Of a stretch of 6,431 bases of DNA, positions 5,109 to 6,431 are shown in pieces; position 1 is the stretch's first letter; every line of letters starts with the position of its first letter. Under the pieces are notes generated by a model. The model was not told where the DNA came from and did not search any database. It was given only the letters and a program-made list of their open reading frames with translations. The DNA comes from Acidobacteriota bacterium (GTDB taxonomy: Bacteria; Acidobacteriota; Terriglobia; Terriglobales; Acidobacteriaceae): NCBI GenBank assembly GCA_021799405.1, contig JAJZAL010000277.1, positions 1 to 6,431 on the forward strand. The letters are read 5' to 3'. The position numbers were made by a program, and so were the translations under genes.

Positions 5109-6431
5109 TCATGCTCTTGAAGACGCAACCGCCGATCTCTCGCGCTCAATGGCCTCAAACATCGACTGATTGTCGCTGTATTTGAAGTAGTTGAGGTGGT
5201 GCTTTTCGGCCTCCTGTTGTTCGGCGGCGCCGAGCAAAGACAGGTCGGCCTTGGTAACGGGATGCAGCCCTCTGCCCTCCAGGGAGTCGAAGATTTCTTC
5301 AGGGCTGAGCGTCTTTCCCTCAGGCTGGCTCTGGAGATACTCAATCGCCTGCTCTGCGCCCAGTTCACCGTCGTGGCGTGCGATTCCCACCAGGCCGGTA
5401 GACGCGCGCCGGGCCCAGCCGGCTACGAAGCGTCCCGCAAGCGCGCAGGAATGGATTGGATCCCAAACCTGGAAGACGGGTTCGTCTGGATGATCGGGGT
5501 CGGCCTGTGTGGCATACCCATTGGGTCCCATCGGCAGGCCCAGTTGTTCGTCGTGCATGTCGCCGATGGCGAAGATCAGAGTGTCGATCTCAAGAACCGC
5601 TTTCTGGCCGTTGGGCACAGGCTTCGTGCTGCCGTCGGGGCGAAGAACCAGATCGTTGTCGCCAACTTCGAGCTGGGCGATTCGTCCGTCGGGGCTAGCA
5701 ATGACGGCGGTGGGCGACGACAGGAACCGGAATGACAAGCGCGGCGGAATAGAGGTGAAGTCCTCCTCGTTGAGCATGGGGAAGTGCTCAGCGAAGATCG
5801 CTTCAGGCGAGACGTCTTCATCCACGCGGGCGCAACGCTCGCGCACGCGGTCGAGCTCGGCAGTGAGCTCTTCCGGCACGATGTGACGGATGACGTAGCC
5901 GATTTCCTTCTTGTCGAACTTGATTTCCACGGGGCCGCGACGGGCGATGATCGTCACCTCTTCGGTGTTACGCGACGGGCTGTCCTGCAGCAGCCAGCGC
6001 GCGATATCAATCGCTACATTGCCGATGCCAATGATGCCGATGCGCCGCCCGGTGGAGAAATCCTGTGACGCGTAGGGCGGAAGCTGGTTGTAGTGGTAGA
6101 CAAAATCTTTGGCGGCGTAGACGCCCTTGGAGTGCTCGCCGGGCAGGCCCAGTTCGTGCGCGCCCTGTGCTCCGCAGGTGTAGATGACTGCGGAGGGACG
6201 CATCGCGTCGAGGTCCGCGATGGTCAGGTCGTACCCGTTACCGATTTTTACGTTGCCGAAGTAGTACACATTGGGGAGATCGAGTATCTGAGCGAATTGC
6301 TTGCGAAGCCCGAACTTCATCTTGTCCTTGAGCGGGTAGATGCCATACTCGGCGAGGCCTCCGGGTTTGACGTCGCGGTTGAACAATACAGCGTTGAAGC
6401 CGGCAAGAGCGACTTTACGCGCGGCGAACAT
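5109..6431 (-). CDS. FAD-dependent NAD(P)H oxidoreductase, adrenodoxin reductase/FprA-like (5' end outside window)
   Basis: 440 residues are visible. The family moves electrons between NAD(P)H and an iron-sulfur partner such as ferredoxin through FAD; the partner here is unknown. The visible part starts MFAARKVALAGFNAVLF and continues to a PGGLAEYGIYP motif (residues 23-33), which in this family follows the FAD-binding GxGxxG. The ATG at the window edge is therefore probably internal, with some 15-30 residues missing. The NAD(P)H-binding fold has GIGNVAIDIAR (135-145) and ARRGPVEIKF (163-172), typical of the family. A second FAD segment ends in AGWARRASTGLVG (337-349), where relatives usually have GWxxRGPxGxIG. 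The C-terminal tail (about 372-440) is rich in acidic and basic residues. No iron-sulfur cysteine motif is seen. A GltD-like small-subunit relative is the main alternative. It converges with the large exported-protein gene, with the tRNA between them. Confidence 0.8.
   Translation of the reverse strand: MFAARKVALAGFNAVLFNRDVKPGGLAEYGIYPLKDKMKFGLRKQFAQILDLPNVYYFGNVKIGNGYDLTIADLDAMRPSAVIYTCGAQGAHELGLPGEHSKGVYAAKDFVYHYNQLPPYASQDFSTGRRIGIIGIGNVAIDIARWLLQDSPSRNTEEVTIIARRGPVEIKFDKKEIGYVIRHIVPEELTAELDRVRERCARVDEDVSPEAIFAEHFPMLNEEDFTSIPPRLSFRFLSSPTAVIASPDGRIAQLEVGDNDLVLRPDGSTKPVPNGQKAVLEIDTLIFAIGDMHDEQLGLPMGPNGYATQADPDHPDEPVFQVWDPIHSCALAGRFVAGWARRASTGLVGIARHDGELGAEQAIEYLQSQPEGKTLSPEEIFDSLEGRGLHPVTKADLSLLGAAEQQEAEKHHLNYFKYSDNQSMFEAIERERSAVASSRA

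Overview
The window looks like a chromosomal stretch from an Acidobacteriota (Terriglobia-like) bacterium. This is inferred from moderately high GC, a very large secreted SBBP-repeat/Ig-like protein of the kind abundant in that phylum, and its C-terminal hydrophobic/Cys-Gly segment followed by an AGTYVISVTGTSGS-type ending. No marker gene fixes the taxonomy.

Layout. Positions 1-547 carry no convincing complete gene but hold a long imperfect inverted repeat (arms 64-80 and 118-134). This repeat may lie in the leader of a minus-strand gene running off the left edge. Positions 548-4135 (+) encode one large exported protein of 1195 residues: a signal peptide, an N-terminal DUF7948-type domain, seven SBBP repeats that probably close a seven-bladed beta-propeller, and three Ig-like domains. 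The last Ig-like domain is interrupted by two hydrophobic segments ending in a lipobox-like ITAC. Positions 4136-4636 are non-coding and contain an array of three 11-bp direct repeats plus one inverted copy, just 3' of a tRNA-Leu(CAA) gene (4637-4724, minus). Positions 4725-5108 are mostly non-coding. From 5109 to the right edge (minus strand) lies most of an adrenodoxin-reductase/FprA-like FAD- and NAD(P)H-binding oxidoreductase. Its N-terminal FAD-binding glycine motif falls just outside the window.

The three genes do not look like an operon. The exported protein and the oxidoreductase converge towards the tRNA region, and the tRNA is transcribed in the same direction as the oxidoreductase but 385 bp beyond its stop. 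The points most worth following up are the internal lipoprotein-signal-like insert in the last Ig-like domain, the helically phased repeat array beside the tRNA, and the structured inverted repeat at the left end.
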